Shown piece by piece: positions 37,053 through 45,303 of a stretch of DNA of 64,000 nucleotides. The DNA comes from Streptomyces lacrimifluminis. Its GTDB lineage: Bacteria > Actinomycetota > Actinomycetes > Streptomycetales > Streptomycetaceae. Location of the stretch: positions 1-64,000 of the forward strand of contig NZ_BMMU01000006.1 in the NCBI RefSeq assembly GCF_014646095.1. Reading direction: 5' to 3'. The notes under the pieces were generated by a model that made no database searches, was not told the DNA's origin, and saw nothing but the letters and a program-made list of their open reading frames with translations. A program made the translations under genes and the position numbers. The stretch's first letter is position 1. The number at the start of each line of letters is the position of its first letter.

Positions 37053-37730
37053 ATGGAACAGACTGCGCTGCGTCCCAAGCCGATGCCCGGTCAGGAACCG
37101 GCCGGCGGCGTCACATCCCGACCGGTCCGGCGCCCGCATGCGGCGCGACGGCGCGGCCGACGGCTGACGACCCTTCTGTTCGGCCTGTTCGTCGGGGCCG
37201 TCCTGGTTCTCGCGGGGGTCGGGCTCGGCACGCTCGGCGTCACGGTGATCGGTATGAGCAAGCTCGCGGACCTGCAGCGGCAGGCGGGGGAGAGCGGCCA
37301 GAAGGGGCGGTCGGGGGAGGCGCCGGGCGCACGGGGTGGAGCGCCCGCCGAGTCCGGCTCCGGCGCCGGGGCCGCGTCCCGGTCCGAGTCCGGATCCGCG
37401 TCCGGGGCGGCTCCTTCCCGGTCGCCCTCGGGCAGCGCGAGCCCGGCCTCCTCGTCCTCGGCCGTGACCGCGACTCTCGGTGTCGAGGCCGTGGACGCCG
37501 AGAAGGCGGGAGCGCTGCTCGTCGGCGTCCATGTGCCGGGCCCGGGCTACAGCGCGGGCCTCGTGCGGGGCGACGTACTCCTCGCGTTCGACGGGAACCG
37601 GATCGACTCGGCCTCCGATCTCGCCCGGGTGGTCGCCCGCGCCCGCCCCGGTACGGAGATCACCCTCACGGTCCTGCACCGCAGCGGCGGCTACCAGCGG
37701 CTGGTGGCGATCCCGGGTGTCGTCACCTGA
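37053..37730 (+). CDS. Membrane-anchored PDZ domain protein
   Basis: A 225-residue protein. It has a basic cytoplasmic N-terminus (RRPHAARRRGRR), one TM helix (about 40-66), a disordered Ser/Gly/Ala/Pro linker and an extracytoplasmic PDZ domain from about 135 to the end (VEAVDAEKAGALLVGV, GPGYSAGLVRGDVLLAFDG, ITLTVLHRSGGY). The domain is like the PDZ of HtrA/DegP proteases, but no protease domain is present, so it probably binds peptide ends or recruits another protein. The ATG lies after GGCGGAGG. Confidence 0.83.
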   Translation: MEQTALRPKPMPGQEPAGGVTSRPVRRPHAARRRGRRLTTLLFGLFVGAVLVLAGVGLGTLGVTVIGMSKLADLQRQAGESGQKGRSGEAPGARGGAPAESGSGAGAASRSESGSASGAAPSRSPSGSASPASSSSAVTATLGVEAVDAEKAGALLVGVHVPGPGYSAGLVRGDVLLAFDGNRIDSASDLARVVARARPGTEITLTVLHRSGGYQRLVAIPGVVT

Positions 37731-37739
37731 TCGCCTCCG

Positions 37740-38488
37740 TCATGCGACCACCCTGAAACGGCTGGTCAGCCGCCCGGTGTCGTCCAGTACATGAAAGGCG
37801 AAGCCGACCGGAGCGTCCCGGTCCGCGGCGTCCTCGCTCTCCCAGGGCAGCCGGAGGGTCCACGTCACGCCCGGGCCGGCGAGCAGCGGCCGGCCGGCGA
37901 AGGCCGTGGCCGCCGGCGTGTGCGCGTGTCCGGTGACGAGCCCGGCGATCCGCGGCCGGCGCTCCATCAGGGCGGCCAGCCGGCCGGGTTCCTCCAGCCG
38001 GTAGGCGTCGGGCAGGGGATGGTGCAGGGCGGATGGTGGAGGGCGAGCAGCGCCGGCATGCCGTCGTCCAGTTCGTCGAGCGTCTCGTCGATCCAGTCGT
38101 AGGTCTCGTCGTCGAGGGCGCCTTCGTCGCTGCCCGGCACGCTGGAGTCGCACATCAGGACGGCGGCGTCGTCGAAGACGTGCGCGCTGTTGACCGGCCC
38201 GTCGGTGGCGGGCAGTCCGAGCAGCGCCTTGCGGTAGGGCGCGCGGCTGTCGTGGTCGCCCGGGCAGGTGAGCACCGGAAAGGGCGCGTCGCCGGTGCGC
38301 AGCCCGAGGATCCGCGCTGCCTCCTCGTACTCGGCCTCCGTGCCGTGGTCCGCGATGTCCCCGGTCACCAGCAGGGCGTCCACATGCTCCGGCAGCTCCC
38401 ACAGCCGGTCGCGTATCTGTTCGGCGCGCGCCGTCGACCGCGCGGTTCCGTCGAGGTGCAGATCGCTGATGTGGGCGAGTACGAGCAT
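37740..38488 (-). pseudogene. Metallophosphoesterase with a frameshift
   Basis: A calcineurin-like phosphoesterase of the CpdA/Icc type. Residues 1-150 from the ATG at 38488 contain metal sites ISDLHLDG, LVTGDIADHG and CPGDHDS; then ALHHPP is followed by a frame change near 38020-38035. In the new frame, LPDAYRLEEPGRLAALMERR and the last metal site GHAHTP, then GVTWTLRLPWESED, complete the protein. The break lies in a tandem near-repeat (GATGGTGCAGGGCG next to GATGGTGGAGGGCG), so a 14-base duplication or a one-base loss explains it. Real inactivation or assembly error is undecided. As read, the gene is not functional. Confidence 0.75.
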
Positions 38489-38517
38489 GGGCCTCCACCT
38501 CTCTTAATGGTTCTGGC

Positions 38518-38540
38518 AGATCTAAGCATTAGATCTAATG
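38518..38540. promoter_or_regulatory. Overlapping AT-rich palindromes
   Basis: AGATCTAA-GCA-TTAGATCT (38518-38536) and CATTAGATCTAATG (38527-38540) overlap between the phosphoesterase gene and the M24 peptidase gene. Such a site in very GC-rich DNA looks like a MarR- or TetR-type operator. No regulator gene is adjacent. Confidence 0.5.
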
Positions 38541-38679
38541 GTTGCTCAACTCCTGGCCGTTAAGCGAAGGGGGTGGGGGAGGTGACGCGGGTGGTGGGGG
38601 CCGTCAATGGGCTCGCGCCGCCCCGTGCATCCGGGCAGGATGCTGCCCGTAAGCCCCTCGCTCTTCCACGGAGGCCCGG

Positions 38680-39807
38680 ATGACCGGCAGCACACCCGCG
38701 CCCTTCACCGCCGACGACTACCGGGCCCGGATGCGGCGCGCCGCCCGCGCGGCCGAGGACGCGGGGCTCGCCGGACTCCTGGTGGCACCGGGACCCGACC
38801 TGGTCTGGCTCACCGGCTACGCGCCCACCGCGGTCACCGAACGCCTCACCCTGCTGGTGCTGGCCGCCGGACAGGACCCGGTTCTCGTGGTGCCCGCCCT
38901 GGAGGCCCCGGACGCGGCACACGCGGCGGGCGCGCCCGCCCTGGCCCTGCGCGACTGGACCGACGGCAAGGACCCCTACGCGGCCACTGCCGACCTCCTC
39001 GACCCCGCGGGCCGCTTCGGGGTCAGCGACAACGCCTGGGCACTGCATCTGCTGGCACTCCAGCAGGCGCTGCCCCGCAGCTCGTACGTCTCGCTCACCG
39101 AGCGACTGCCGATGCTGCGCGCGGTGAAGGACGCGGCGGAACTAACACGCCTGGCAGCCGCGGGCGCGGCTGCCGACGCAACGTACGAGGAGATCCGGAA
39201 GTTTCCCTTCGGCGGACGCCGGGAGAGTGACGTCGCGGGCGATCTCGCCGATCTGCTGCGGCGGTTCGGACACTCCCAGGTCGACTTCACGATCGTCGCC
39301 TCCGGCCCCAACGGCGCCAATCCGCACCACGAGGCCGGCGACCGCGTCATCGAGCACGGAGACATGGTCGTCCTCGACTTCGGCGGCCTCCTGCACGGGT
39401 ACGGCTCCGACACCTCCCGCACGGTCCACGTCGGCGAACCGGACGCCGAACAGCGCCGGGTCCACGACGTCGTGCGCGAGGCCCAGGAGGCGGGCTTCCG
39501 GGCCGTGCGGCCCGGCGCCGCGTGCCAGGACGTCGACCGTGCGGCCCGCGCGGTCATCACCGAGGCCGGGTACGGCGAGTACTTCATCCACCGCACAGGT
39601 CACGGCATCGGCGTCACCACCCACGAGCCGCCGTACATGATCGAGGGCGAGGAACAGCCCCTCGTCCCCGGCATGTGCTTCTCCGTAGAACCCGGTGTCT
39701 ACCTGCCCGGACGCTTCGGCGTACGCATCGAGGACATCGTCACGGTGACCGAGGACGGCGGCCGTCGCCTCAACGACACGACCCGCGAGATGGTCATAGT
39801 GGACTGA
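38680..39807 (+). CDS. M24 family Xaa-Pro aminopeptidase
   Basis: A 375-residue creatinase/prolidase-fold peptidase. The N-terminal creatinase-like domain (DDYRARMRRAARAAED, LTGYAPTAVTERL) precedes the M24 catalytic domain with all five metal ligands visible: Asp in VVLDFGGL, Asp in GYGSDTSRT, His in HRTGHGIG, Glu in FSVEPGVYL and Glu in RIEDIVTV. It removes N-terminal residues before proline from peptides and is probably cytoplasmic. ATG at 38680 has a good GGAGGC. The kinase-like gene follows on the same strand after 54 bases. Confidence 0.92.
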   Translation: MTGSTPAPFTADDYRARMRRAARAAEDAGLAGLLVAPGPDLVWLTGYAPTAVTERLTLLVLAAGQDPVLVVPALEAPDAAHAAGAPALALRDWTDGKDPYAATADLLDPAGRFGVSDNAWALHLLALQQALPRSSYVSLTERLPMLRAVKDAAELTRLAAAGAAADATYEEIRKFPFGGRRESDVAGDLADLLRRFGHSQVDFTIVASGPNGANPHHEAGDRVIEHGDMVVLDFGGLLHGYGSDTSRTVHVGEPDAEQRRVHDVVREAQEAGFRAVRPGAACQDVDRAARAVITEAGYGEYFIHRTGHGIGVTTHEPPYMIEGEEQPLVPGMCFSVEPGVYLPGRFGVRIEDIVTVTEDGGRRLNDTTREMVIVD

Positions 39808-39861
39808 CCGCACGCCAGGAGCCCACCCCCGCCCTCACCCCCGGACGACAGCGGCCCGATC

Positions 39862-40809
39862 ATGACCCAGGCACCGACACCCACCGCGGACACGGTCCGC
39901 AGACTGCTCCGTTCCCTGCTCGCGGACGGCACGACCGGTACCGCCGGCCCCGACGTCCGGCCCGTCCGCACGGCCGGGGCGGCCGGCGAGCACTCCACCT
40001 GGTGGGTCGGCTCCCGGCACGTACTGCGTCTGGCCCCCGACCGTGAGACGTCCGCGCGACTGCGCCGCGAACCGCGCCTGCGCGACCTCGTACGCCCGCA
40101 CATCGGCGTCGCCGTCCCCGTCGGCGTGGCGCACGGCGAGTGGGCCGACGGACTGTCCTACACGCTGGACACCAGGCTGCCCGGCGGCTCGGCCGAGGAG
40201 CACGACGTCTCCGCGGTCGGCGAGGCGGACCTGGCCGCGCTGCTCACAGGGCTGCGGGAGGTGCCCGTACGCCAGGCCGAGACGCTCGGTGTGCCGAGGG
40301 TCGGGCCACGCTCCCTGGAGGCGCTGCGGCGGGCGGCCGAAGGCGCGGCCGAACGCCTCGCCGAGGCCGACGAGTTCGACCCCGTCCGGCTCGACCAGCT
40401 GACCGCGTCCGCCACCGCACAACTCGCCGCGCAGGCCGGTACGGCGGTTCTCGTCCACCACGATCTCAGGGACGAGCACCTCGTGGTGAGCGCCGACGGG
40501 CGGGTGCGCGGGGTCCTCGACTGGACCGACGCGGTCGTCGGCGACCCGGCGGAGGACATCGCCGGCCTCGCCCTCGCGGTCGGCTCACCCGCCGCCGTAC
40601 GGGCCGCCACCCTCGCCGGGTACGCGGCCCGCCCCTGCCTGCGCGGCCTGTGGCTCGCCCGCTGCGACACGGTCGTCCGGCTGGCCGGGAGCCTCGCCGG
40701 CCGCGACTCCGGCCCGCTGCCACTGCTGAGAGTCCAACTGCGGCGGGCGTGGGAGGCGATCCTCCTGGAGCGCGTGACGGAGCTGCGGGAGGAGGACGAG
40801 GAGGGGTAG
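39862..40809 (+). CDS. APH-family phosphotransferase
   Basis: A 315-residue aminoglycoside-phosphotransferase-like (APH/ChoK) protein. The catalytic loop reads HHDLRDEHLVV, with the usual HxDxxxxN changed at the Asn to His, and the metal loop appears as GVLDWTDAVVGDP. The N-terminal half binds ATP in this family (TWWVGSRHVLRL). The gene follows the M24 peptidase on the same strand with a gap of 54 bases and ends 14 bases before the convergent treZ. Substrate unknown; small-molecule kinases of this family are common in Streptomyces. Confidence 0.82.
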   Translation: MTQAPTPTADTVRRLLRSLLADGTTGTAGPDVRPVRTAGAAGEHSTWWVGSRHVLRLAPDRETSARLRREPRLRDLVRPHIGVAVPVGVAHGEWADGLSYTLDTRLPGGSAEEHDVSAVGEADLAALLTGLREVPVRQAETLGVPRVGPRSLEALRRAAEGAAERLAEADEFDPVRLDQLTASATAQLAAQAGTAVLVHHDLRDEHLVVSADGRVRGVLDWTDAVVGDPAEDIAGLALAVGSPAAVRAATLAGYAARPCLRGLWLARCDTVVRLAGSLAGRDSGPLPLLRVQLRRAWEAILLERVTELREEDEEG

Positions 40810-40823
40810 GTCTCACCCCGTGC

Positions 40824-42569
40824 TCACCCTTGCTCCAGCACCACGCAGGACTCCCCGGGAACGTGCAGCAGCCCGTCCCCGCCCGGCAGTTCGACCGGTT
40901 CCCAGGCGGCCAGCACCCGCGCCCGCCGCGGGCCCAGGGGGATCGCCGCCGACTTCGGGGCGAGGTTCGCCACGACACGTACGTCCCCGCGCCGGAAGGC
41001 GAGCCAGCGGGCCTCCTCGTCGTACGCGACCTTGATGTCCGAGAGGTCCGGGTCCGTGAGGTCGGGCTGGGCGTGGCGCAGGGCGATCAGCTCCCGGTAC
41101 CAGGACAGCACACGCGCGTGCGACCCGCGTTCGGGCTCCGACCAGTCGAGGCAGGAACGGTCACGGGTCGCCGGGTCCTGGGGGTCCGGCACGTCCTCCT
41201 CGGCCCAGCCGTGCGACGTGAACTCCCTTCGCCGGCCCCGCCGTACGGCCTCCGCGAGGTCCGGGTCCGTGTGGTCGGTGAAGAACTGCCACGGGGTGCC
41301 CGCCGCCCACTCCTCGCCCATGAACAGCATCGGCGTGAACGGCCCGGTGAGCATCAGGGCGGCGCCGCAGGCGAGCAGCCCGGGGGAGAGGGAGGCCGAA
41401 AGGCGGTCGCCCTGGGCGCGGTTGCCGATCTGGTCGTGGGTCTGCGTGTAGCCGAGCAACCGGTGTGCGGCGACGCCGGTGCGGTCGAGCGGGCGGCCGT
41501 GCGCGCGGCCCCGGAAGGACGAGTACGTGCCGTCGTGGAAGTAGCCGCCCGAGAGCGTCTTGGCGAGCGCCGCGAACGGGGCCCGCGCGAAGTCCTCGTA
41601 GTAGCCCTGCGACTCACCGGTCAGTGCCGTGTGCAGGGCGTGGTGGAAGTCGTCGCTCCACTGCGCGTGCAGTCCGAGACCGCCGCCCGCGCGCGGGGTG
41701 ACGATCCGCGGGTCGTTGAGGTCGGACTCGGCGATCAGGGACAGCGGCCGGCCCAGGTCGGCGGCGAGGGCGTCCACAGCCGTCGACAGCTCCTCCAGGA
41801 AGTGGCACGCGCGCGTGTCCCGCAGCGCGTGCACCGCGTCCAGCCGCAGCCCGTCGATCCGGTAGTCGCGCAGCCAGGCCAGCGCGCTGCCGAGCAGATA
41901 CGCGCGCACCTCGTCCGAGCCGGGCGCGTCCAGGTTCACCGCGGAGCCCCAGGGTGTCTGATGCGTGTCCGTGAAGTACGGGCCGAAGGCGGGGAGATAG
42001 TTGCCGGACGGTCCCAAGTGGTTGTGCACGACGTCCAGGACCACACCGAGACCGAGTGCGTGCGCCCGGTCGACAAAGCGCTTCAGCGCCTCCGGGCCGC
42101 CGTACGGCTCGTGCACAGCCCACAGCGACACCCCCTCGTACCCCCAGCCGTGCCGCCCCGGGAACGGGCACAGCGGCATCAACTCGACGTGGGTGACGCC
42201 CAGTTCCACCAAGTGGCCGAGCCGCTCGGCCGCCGCGTCCAGTGTGCCCTCGGGCGTGTACGTGCCGACGTGCAGCTCGTACAGGACCGCGCCCGGCAGC
42301 GCGCGCCCCGCCCACTCGCTCTGCCAGATGTGGCGCCCGTGGTCGACGACTGCGCTCAGTCCGTCCGGGCCGTCCGGCTGTCGGCGCGAGCGTGGGTCGG
42401 GCAGCACGGGGCCGTCGTCCACGGCGAAGCCGTATCGCGACCCGTGCCGGGCCTCGGCCTCACCGGACCACCAGCCCGCGCGCTCCGGATCGCGCTCCAA
42501 CGTGTGCGTGCCTTCGTCGCACTGGAGCGTCACGCGACTGGCCTGCGGTGCCCACACCTCGAAGTGCAC
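40824..42569 (-). CDS. treZ: Malto-oligosyltrehalose trehalohydrolase TreZ
   Basis: A 581-residue GH13 enzyme. It has an N-terminal CBM48-like domain (FEVWAPQASRVTL), then the catalytic barrel with conserved regions VVLDVVHNHLG, DGLRLDAVHAL (nucleophile Asp), LIAESDLNDP (acid Glu) and GYTQTHDQIGN. Together with TreY it releases trehalose from glycogen-type malto-oligosaccharides. No signal peptide. Its relatives treY and glgX lie downstream on the same strand but are separated by an island of peptidase genes, unlike the compact treXYZ operons of other bacteria. Confidence 0.95.
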   Translation of the reverse strand: MHFEVWAPQASRVTLQCDEGTHTLERDPERAGWWSGEAEARHGSRYGFAVDDGPVLPDPRSRRQPDGPDGLSAVVDHGRHIWQSEWAGRALPGAVLYELHVGTYTPEGTLDAAAERLGHLVELGVTHVELMPLCPFPGRHGWGYEGVSLWAVHEPYGGPEALKRFVDRAHALGLGVVLDVVHNHLGPSGNYLPAFGPYFTDTHQTPWGSAVNLDAPGSDEVRAYLLGSALAWLRDYRIDGLRLDAVHALRDTRACHFLEELSTAVDALAADLGRPLSLIAESDLNDPRIVTPRAGGGLGLHAQWSDDFHHALHTALTGESQGYYEDFARAPFAALAKTLSGGYFHDGTYSSFRGRAHGRPLDRTGVAAHRLLGYTQTHDQIGNRAQGDRLSASLSPGLLACGAALMLTGPFTPMLFMGEEWAAGTPWQFFTDHTDPDLAEAVRRGRRREFTSHGWAEEDVPDPQDPATRDRSCLDWSEPERGSHARVLSWYRELIALRHAQPDLTDPDLSDIKVAYDEEARWLAFRRGDVRVVANLAPKSAAIPLGPRRARVLAAWEPVELPGGDGLLHVPGESCVVLEQG

Positions 42570-42751
42570 GGACGGTTCCCCTTACTCTGCCGAGCGGTGC
42601 TCACCGGGACGTAGCCCGTCCCATGGTGCTTCAAACGCCGACGGTCCGGGCTTCCTCCGCACGGTTGCCCCCGGTGTCGTCATGTCGGCCCGGTGGCCGC
42701 CGTTTCCGCGTTCTGTGGACACCCCGCGCGCGCTGCCCGACAATCACGAAC

Positions 42752-43303
42752 GTGACGTCGTCCTTCGAGTTCCACACGTACCCACCGCGCCTCTCCGACG
42801 CGGAACGCGACCGGGCGCTGAAGGCGCTGCGGGAAGGGGTCGCTCTGGGTCGGCTCTCGCACGACACGTTCATCCGGCGCATGGAACTGGCGCTGGCCGC
42901 CCGCCGGTCCGACGAGCTGGCCGCCCTCACCGCAGACCTGCCCACCGAGAAGCGCCTGTCCCGCCTGGTGTTCGGGACGGTCGAAGCGGTCTCCGGCTTC
43001 ACGGTACGGCTGCGCAGGGCCTGGCAGGCCGAGCGGCTCCCCAAGCTGCTGCTGCCCCACCCCGGCAACGGTCACCCGCTGCGCATAGGGCGCGACCCCG
43101 CCAACGGACTGCGGCTCACCCACGAGACGGTCTCGCGCGTCCACGCCGAACTCCGGCACCAGGGCGGCCTGTGGGTGCTGCGCGACCTCGGTTCGACCAA
43201 CGGCACGACGGTGAACGGGCGCCGCGTGATCGGCGCGGCCGTCGTCCGGGACGGCGACCAGATCGGCTTCGGGAACATGGCGTTCCGCCTCTCGGCGGAG
43301 TGA
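42752..43303 (+). CDS. DUF1707 and FHA domain protein
   Basis: A 183-residue cytoplasmic protein. The N-terminal DUF1707 segment (PRLSDAERDRALKALREG, RLSHDTFIRRMELALAA) is joined to a C-terminal FHA domain (about 100-180) with conserved RIGRDPANGLRL, VSRVHAEL and LGSTNGTTVNG. FHA domains bind phosphothreonine, so it is likely part of Ser/Thr kinase signalling. GACAAT sits seven or eight bases before the GTG at 42752, suggesting a leaderless mRNA. Divergent from treZ. Confidence 0.87.
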   Translation: MTSSFEFHTYPPRLSDAERDRALKALREGVALGRLSHDTFIRRMELALAARRSDELAALTADLPTEKRLSRLVFGTVEAVSGFTVRLRRAWQAERLPKLLLPHPGNGHPLRIGRDPANGLRLTHETVSRVHAELRHQGGLWVLRDLGSTNGTTVNGRRVIGAAVVRDGDQIGFGNMAFRLSAE

Positions 43304-43453
43304 GGCCGTTTCCGCAGGGCCGCTTCCGCCGGGCCGCTCCCCCGGAGCAAGTCACTTTGCGTGTCGCGGTGTTGACGTACCTCCCGAGCCGTGACTGACT
43401 GTGCGTGCGCCATGTACACCAAGTGAACCGACGGCCCCGCTGGGGAGGTTGCC

Positions 43454-44806
43454 CTGTCGCCGCTCCTCCGCTACCCGTCCGTGGACGAGCTTGCCGACCG
43501 GGCCGCCGCCCTCGTCGCCCGCCATCCCGCCGACGCCCGGCTGCGCACCGTGGGCACCTCGCGCGCGGGCACGCCCCTGCGGCTGGTCTCCGTGGGACAC
43601 GGCAGCCGTCAGGCCCTGGTCGTCGCCGGACCGCACGCCAACGAGCCCGTGGGCGGTGCCACCGTCCTCCGGCTGGCCGAACGGGTCCTCACCGACCCCG
43701 GACCGACCCTCCGCGCGGACGCCACCTGGAACCTCCTGCTGTGCCTCGATCCCGACGGTTCGCGCCGTAACGAGGGCTGGCTCGCGGGTCCCTACACCCT
43801 CGGCCACTACTTCCGGAACTTCTTCCGGCCCGGCTTCCTGGAACAGCCCGAATGGCTGCCCGACGGCGCGGCCCGGGCCGCTCTGCCCGAGACCCGCGCG
43901 CTGCTCGCCCTCCAGGACGAACTGCGGCCGTTCTTCCAGTGCTCGCTGCACGGCGTCGATGTCGGCGGCGGCTTCGTGGAACTCACCCGCGACCTGCCGG
44001 GCCTCCCGCAGCGCGTCGCCGAGACGGCGGCCCGGCTCGGCATCCCGCGCGAGCTGGGCCCGTACGACAGCCTGTACTGGCCCGGACTGGGACCCGCCGT
44101 GCACCGGATACCGCCGCCGAGGCGTGGTGACCTGGCCGCCGCCATCACCGAGGCCGCCGTCGAGTCGACCTGGTTCCATCCGCACCGGTACGGCACGGTG
44201 ACGGCGATCGTCGAGGCGCCCATGTGGGGTGTGGCCGCCGTGGAGGACGACACGGCGCCCGTCGACGCGGACACGGTGCTGCGCACCGTCAGCCACACGC
44301 TGCGGCACGACACGCGGTATCTGGAGGTGGCCCTCGGACGGTTGCGGCCCCACCTCGCGCGCGTGCCGGACGCGGACCGTCTCCTCGCCCCGGTGGACGA
44401 CTACCTACTGGTCTGCCCCGGTCTCGCCGACGCCTGGGACCCCGACACCGACGACGGCACGGCGCGCCGGCTGCCACCGCTCAGCAATGCCCACCTGGCC
44501 GCCCTGCGCATCGCCGGACGGCGGCTGGCGCTGCGTACGGCGGGGCTGCTGCACCAGCTGGCGCGCGGCGCCGGGCCGGAGGCCGCCGAGGTCCTGGGCG
44601 CGCTCGACCGGCTGATCGACGAGTGGTGCGCCGACTACCGCGACGGCTGCGGGGCGCGCTGGATACCGGTCGCCCGTCAGGTGGAGTACCAGTCGCGGGT
44701 GGCGCTCGCCGCGTTCGAACTGGCGGACCGCCGCACGCGCGCGGGATCACGTTCGGGTGAGTCGGGCTGGGGCGCGGGGACCGCGGTGCCGATGCACAGG
44801 GAATGA
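43454..44806 (+). CDS. M14-like zinc carboxypeptidase (first paralogue)
   Basis: About 450 residues; M14 (succinylglutamate desuccinylase-like) fold. Zinc ligands appear in AGPHANEPVGG (His and Glu) and CSLHGVDVGG (His), and the late Glu in AIVEAPMWG. The likely start is CTG at 43454: GGGGAGG (43442-43448) lies five bases upstream, and the N-terminus LRYPSVDELADR matches the paralogue. A GTG at 43481 is the alternative, but it has no Shine-Dalgarno. No signal peptide is seen, so the enzyme is cytoplasmic unless it is exported by another route. It overlaps the SSI gene by ATGA. Confidence 0.85.
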   Translation: MSPLLRYPSVDELADRAAALVARHPADARLRTVGTSRAGTPLRLVSVGHGSRQALVVAGPHANEPVGGATVLRLAERVLTDPGPTLRADATWNLLLCLDPDGSRRNEGWLAGPYTLGHYFRNFFRPGFLEQPEWLPDGAARAALPETRALLALQDELRPFFQCSLHGVDVGGGFVELTRDLPGLPQRVAETAARLGIPRELGPYDSLYWPGLGPAVHRIPPPRRGDLAAAITEAAVESTWFHPHRYGTVTAIVEAPMWGVAAVEDDTAPVDADTVLRTVSHTLRHDTRYLEVALGRLRPHLARVPDADRLLAPVDDYLLVCPGLADAWDPDTDDGTARRLPPLSNAHLAALRIAGRRLALRTAGLLHQLARGAGPEAAEVLGALDRLIDEWCADYRDGCGARWIPVARQVEYQSRVALAAFELADRRTRAGSRSGESGWGAGTAVPMHRE

Positions 44807-45261
44807 CCCACACGATCAGCACCGGCAACACGATCGAGCCCGTCCGGATCAGCAGGCCCGCCGGCACCGCGCGAGCGGTACGCGGTGCCCTGCTGGCCGT
44901 CGGCCTCCTCCTCGCGGGCTCCGCCCCGGCCCAGGCGGTCTCCCAGGAGGACGTCCGGGGCAACTGGCTCTACGTCACCGTCACCCGGGGCGAGTCGGGC
45001 GCCGCCGACACCCGCGGCACGCTGGTGCTGTGCGACCCGCCCATGGGACACGCCCAGGCGGCCCGCGCCTGTGCGGAACTCGCCGCGGCGGACGGCGACA
45101 TCGGCGGCATCCCGCCGCGCAAGACCCTCTGCCCGATGCTCTACTCGCCCGTCACCGTGCACGCGCGGGGTGAGTGGAACGGCCGTCCGCGGGAGTACGA
45201 CAGGACCTTCTCCAACGGATGCGAACTGGGGGCGAGGACCGGGGCGGTGTTCGCCCTGTAG
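44803..45261 (+). CDS. Subtilisin inhibitor-like protein (SSI family)
   Basis: A 152-residue secreted inhibitor of the Streptomyces subtilisin inhibitor family. The signal peptide ends near residue 45 (SAPAQA). The mature part has the family strand WLYVTVTRGE, four Cys for two disulfides (LVLCDPPMG, AARACAEL, TLCPML, NGCELG), and the reactive-site loop CPMLYSPV, where Met is the predicted P1 residue. It inhibits subtilisin- or trypsin-like proteases. The ATG overlaps the upstream M14 peptidase stop by ATGA, so inhibitor and peptidase are translationally coupled. No terminator precedes it. Confidence 0.93.
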   Translation: MTHTISTGNTIEPVRISRPAGTARAVRGALLAVGLLLAGSAPAQAVSQEDVRGNWLYVTVTRGESGAADTRGTLVLCDPPMGHAQAARACAELAAADGDIGGIPPRKTLCPMLYSPVTVHARGEWNGRPREYDRTFSNGCELGARTGAVFAL

Positions 45262-45303
45262 GGCCTTGTCGGGGGCGCTCCGGAGGGGCACGGTTTCGCC
45301 TGC

